Source: Planctomycetota bacterium (GTDB lineage Bacteria > Planctomycetota > Phycisphaerae > UBA1845). From it: 64,000 bases of DNA. The stretch lies in the NCBI GenBank assembly GCA_016208685.1, contig JACQXM010000014.1:1-64000 (forward strand), read 5' to 3'. Made by a program: the position numbers and the translations under genes. Shown here piece after piece: positions 62,242-64,000 of the stretch. Positions within the stretch are counted from its first letter, which is position 1. Each line of letters starts with the position of its first letter. The notes below the pieces were generated by a model. That model did no database searches. It worked only from the letters and a program-made list of their open reading frames with translations, and was not told where the DNA came from.

Positions 62242-63303
62242 CTACCGTGCCTCCGTAAACCACGGCCCACCCAAATGAATCCGATTGCGATCATTCAGGT
62301 CGCGCGCGCTGCGGCAGACAATCCCGAAGTCCTCGATTGCCCTTTCGTGTCCCACGCAGAAGAGAATTGCGCGGCGATCGGGATCGACCAAGATCCGCCT
62401 AACCCAGAACAGACCGATCCGCCCAGACAACCTTCGGCGATCCACCCCAGTCTGAACCTCCCGGACCGTTGCTTCGAACGCTGCCTGGCTGGCCCAAAAC
62501 CGCGCCCGCAATGGCCAAGCGGTCACCGCCGCTAGACCCAAAAGAGCTAGGCACGCCGGCACAACAAGAAGGCGCCAACCCCTTCGCCGCGGCGTCACCG
62601 ACGGTGTCACCTCCGAAGCTCTGGCCCCACCCACGTCGCGTATCCAGTCCACAATGCTGCATATCCACAATAGCACCGCAACCACGGTGAACCACCGTGC
62701 CTGGTCTCCGAACAACCATCGCATGCCCGCAGGGTGGCTCATTGCACAGAGGCTCATGCCCGTATTCACCAGCGCCACTGCCTCCGCTGCACGGAGTCGG
62801 CCTAGCTTCATCCGCGGCAGGTTTCCGCCATTCCTGGATACCGCAACGGGGTAGCCGCATTCCGAACACAGACTACCCACACAGTGCGTTAACGCATACC
62901 CACATTTGACACACTGGTCGCGTCGGCGCCTCCGCGCAACACGCATCCATGCCCGGACTCCTTGGGCCGGAAGAATAGCCGCCAACAACGCCGGGTATAC
63001 CAAGGGCAACGCCACATATGTGTGTGATCCACCTATTCGGCCGATCCGCGGCAGAAGTGTGAGGCCCAGGGGGGCGAAAGCCCTGCAGGACAGGCGCAAA
63101 CCGCCGTCCTCCGAGTTCCCCCCTTCTACCGAATGTAGCTCTGCGCAGGCACGGTAAAGCCGAACCGTGTATCGCACGCCATTGAGCTGCCACGCAGCCG
63201 AGCACAGCCAACACCCACCTAGCCAGAGTACCGCAACGATCATGCCGACGCACACGGAGATTGGCGTCAAAACGACACGCCATCGTATGCGTGGCTCCTT
63301 CAT
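62242..63303 (-). CDS. membrane protein with zinc ribbon
   Basis: A 353-residue protein from the ATG at 63303. Hydrophobic helices: VVLTPISVCVGMIVAVLWL, ALPLVYPALLAAILPAQ, WFTVVAVLLWICSIVDW and LVVPACLALLGLAAVTAW. Between helices 2 and 3 is a rubredoxin-like zinc ribbon, CVKCGYALTHCVGSLCSECGY, whose CxxCGYxL form is very common in planctomycete membrane proteins. The C-terminal 90 residues are soluble. Function unknown. Codon use is less GC-rich than most neighbours. Confidence 0.75.
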   Translation of the reverse strand: MKEPRIRWRVVLTPISVCVGMIVAVLWLGGCWLCSAAWQLNGVRYTVRLYRACAELHSVEGGNSEDGGLRLSCRAFAPLGLTLLPRIGRIGGSHTYVALPLVYPALLAAILPAQGVRAWMRVARRRRRDQCVKCGYALTHCVGSLCSECGYPVAVSRNGGNLPRMKLGRLRAAEAVALVNTGMSLCAMSHPAGMRWLFGDQARWFTVVAVLLWICSIVDWIRDVGGARASEVTPSVTPRRRGWRLLVVPACLALLGLAAVTAWPLRARFWASQAAFEATVREVQTGVDRRRLSGRIGLFWVRRILVDPDRRAILFCVGHERAIEDFGIVCRSARDLNDRNRIHLGGPWFTEAR

Positions 63304-63409
63304 CGCGCGTCTCTTTGAGCCGCTAACATAATGATCCCTGTAGGGCCCGACCACAGACCGGAAAACATCCGATCGTGAGAAATGCCTGATGGGAATCGCC
63401 GCACCGGGT

Positions 63410-63946
63410 CTACATCCACGCGATCCACTGCCGCACTATTGTCTGCAGCGTCGCCCGCTTGGCGCGAAGGTCCTCCAGACTGCGGAAACACGCGGAACAG
63501 CGGTCCTTCGCGTGCCAATCCAGCAGGCCGGCCGGGTCGTCGACTTTCAGCCCTTCTGTCGTATTGTCCCGTGCCGTGGCGCCGCGGTGAAACACGACGC
63601 GCACGAAGGTGTCCTTGCGCCGGAGATTCGCGGTGGCGAAGTAGTCCGTGAAATGGAAGCTCGGGGCGTTCCATTTGATGCCTTCGTTGATGCCGGGGTC
63701 CGCGTCCAGGATCGCCTCGCGCACGGCCTCCAGCGCCGGCTTGAGGGGGTGATCCAGCCTCCGCAGAAACTCGACCACTTCAGCGTTAGGCCGGGCTACC
63801 GCGGGGGTGCCGGTGCTCTGTTGCTTCGCCGCGCCCGCCCGGGGTGTGGCGGCCGCCGATCCTCCCGCTACCCGCTTCCCGGCCGCGGGCTTCGCACGCG
63901 TTGACCGTTGCGTCGAACGAGGCGCGGGGCGTTTTCTTGCCGGCAT
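63410..63946 (-). CDS. DUF1801 domain protein
   Basis: A 178-residue protein from the ATG at 63946. The first 55 residues are a basic Lys/Arg/Ala/Pro tail resembling nucleic-acid-binding extensions. The DUF1801/YdhG-like fold follows (about 60-178): VVEFLRRLDHPLKPALEAVREAIL, INEGIKWNAPSFHF and VRVVFHRGATA. Family function is not established; members are small soluble proteins. No operon partner. Confidence 0.85.
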   Translation of the reverse strand: MPARKRPAPRSTQRSTRAKPAAGKRVAGGSAAATPRAGAAKQQSTGTPAVARPNAEVVEFLRRLDHPLKPALEAVREAILDADPGINEGIKWNAPSFHFTDYFATANLRRKDTFVRVVFHRGATARDNTTEGLKVDDPAGLLDWHAKDRCSACFRSLEDLRAKRATLQTIVRQWIAWM

Positions 63947-64000
63947 GGGACGCTCCTTGTCCGCACCATGCGGATTGCTTGCGCCGGCGCACACGATGCT

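Overview
This is GC-rich chromosomal DNA whose content points to a planctomycete, probably of the Phycisphaerae type. That is an inference from several traits: secreted proteins ending in paired dockerin-like repeats, a prepilin-like protein, a CxxCGY zinc-ribbon membrane protein, and spacers full of short palindromic repeats. No rRNA or phage genes are visible. One tRNA, tRNA-Arg(TCT), is present at 57599-57672. Gene density is moderate and about a dozen spacers exceed 300 bp.

Layout. 1-3.4 kb: the N-terminus of an IS1634-like transposase leaves the window at base 1. Next to it is a decayed copy of a TPP riboswitch aptamer, then a secreted RCC1-repeat protein. The intact TPP riboswitch with its own promoter lies at 3.16-3.31 kb in front of thiC. 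5.4-7.15 kb: a compact three-gene unit led by a TIGR04255-family protein. 7.35-11.6 kb: a 1429-residue ExeA-like ATPase with a very long coiled coil. 11.7-16.4 kb (minus strand): TPR protein, DNA polymerase III delta (holA), a lipoprotein and a prepilin-like protein. 17-21 kb: a choice-of-anchor B protein, then an FHA protein and a small membrane protein. 21.1-25.6 kb (minus): pyrE, purB, cysS and ispF. 25.7-32 kb: a crotonase, an HD-GYP response regulator, an isochorismatase-family hydrolase and a large M16 protease. 32.3-35.2 kb: an FG-GAP lipoprotein and a secretin-N-like protein. 35.5-38.3 kb: oleC-oleD of long-chain olefin synthesis, without oleA or oleB nearby. 38.5 kb: wrbA.

39.1-41.8 kb is the most accessory-looking region. 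It holds a minus-strand cassette: a long, structured untranslated leader, a 96-residue helical protein, an XRE-type regulator and a retron-like reverse transcriptase with SADD in place of YADD. The leader contains four consecutive hairpins enclosed by a 7-bp pairing between an upstream element and the first Shine-Dalgarno sequence. It is the best candidate here for an undescribed RNA/RT system.

41.8-44.8 kb: the three-subunit proton-translocating transhydrogenase (pntA1, pntA2, pntB). 45.1-49.9 kb: a matrixin-like lipoprotein protease with cysteine-rich repeats, a beta-helix protein and a LolA-like protein. 50.2-54.3 kb: threonine dehydrogenase, GDP-mannose 4,6-dehydratase and a family 2 glycosyltransferase. 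The spacer between the last two carries a 131-bp MITE-like element with perfect 16-bp inverted ends and a 4-bp target duplication, inserted into a copy of a dispersed repeat that also occurs elsewhere in the window. 54.9-56.4 kb: an ACP and beta-ketoacyl synthase pair. 57.6-63.9 kb: tRNA-Arg, a DUF1570-type metallopeptidase, trxB, a beta-helix lipoprotein, a zinc-ribbon membrane protein and a DUF1801 protein.

Most genes are housekeeping or envelope functions. The clearest functional links are riboswitch-thiC, holA with its translationally coupled TPR gene, purB-pyrE, oleC-oleD, the pnt operon, ACP-KAS and the RT cassette. All family assignments come from reading the translated sequence; no database search was run.
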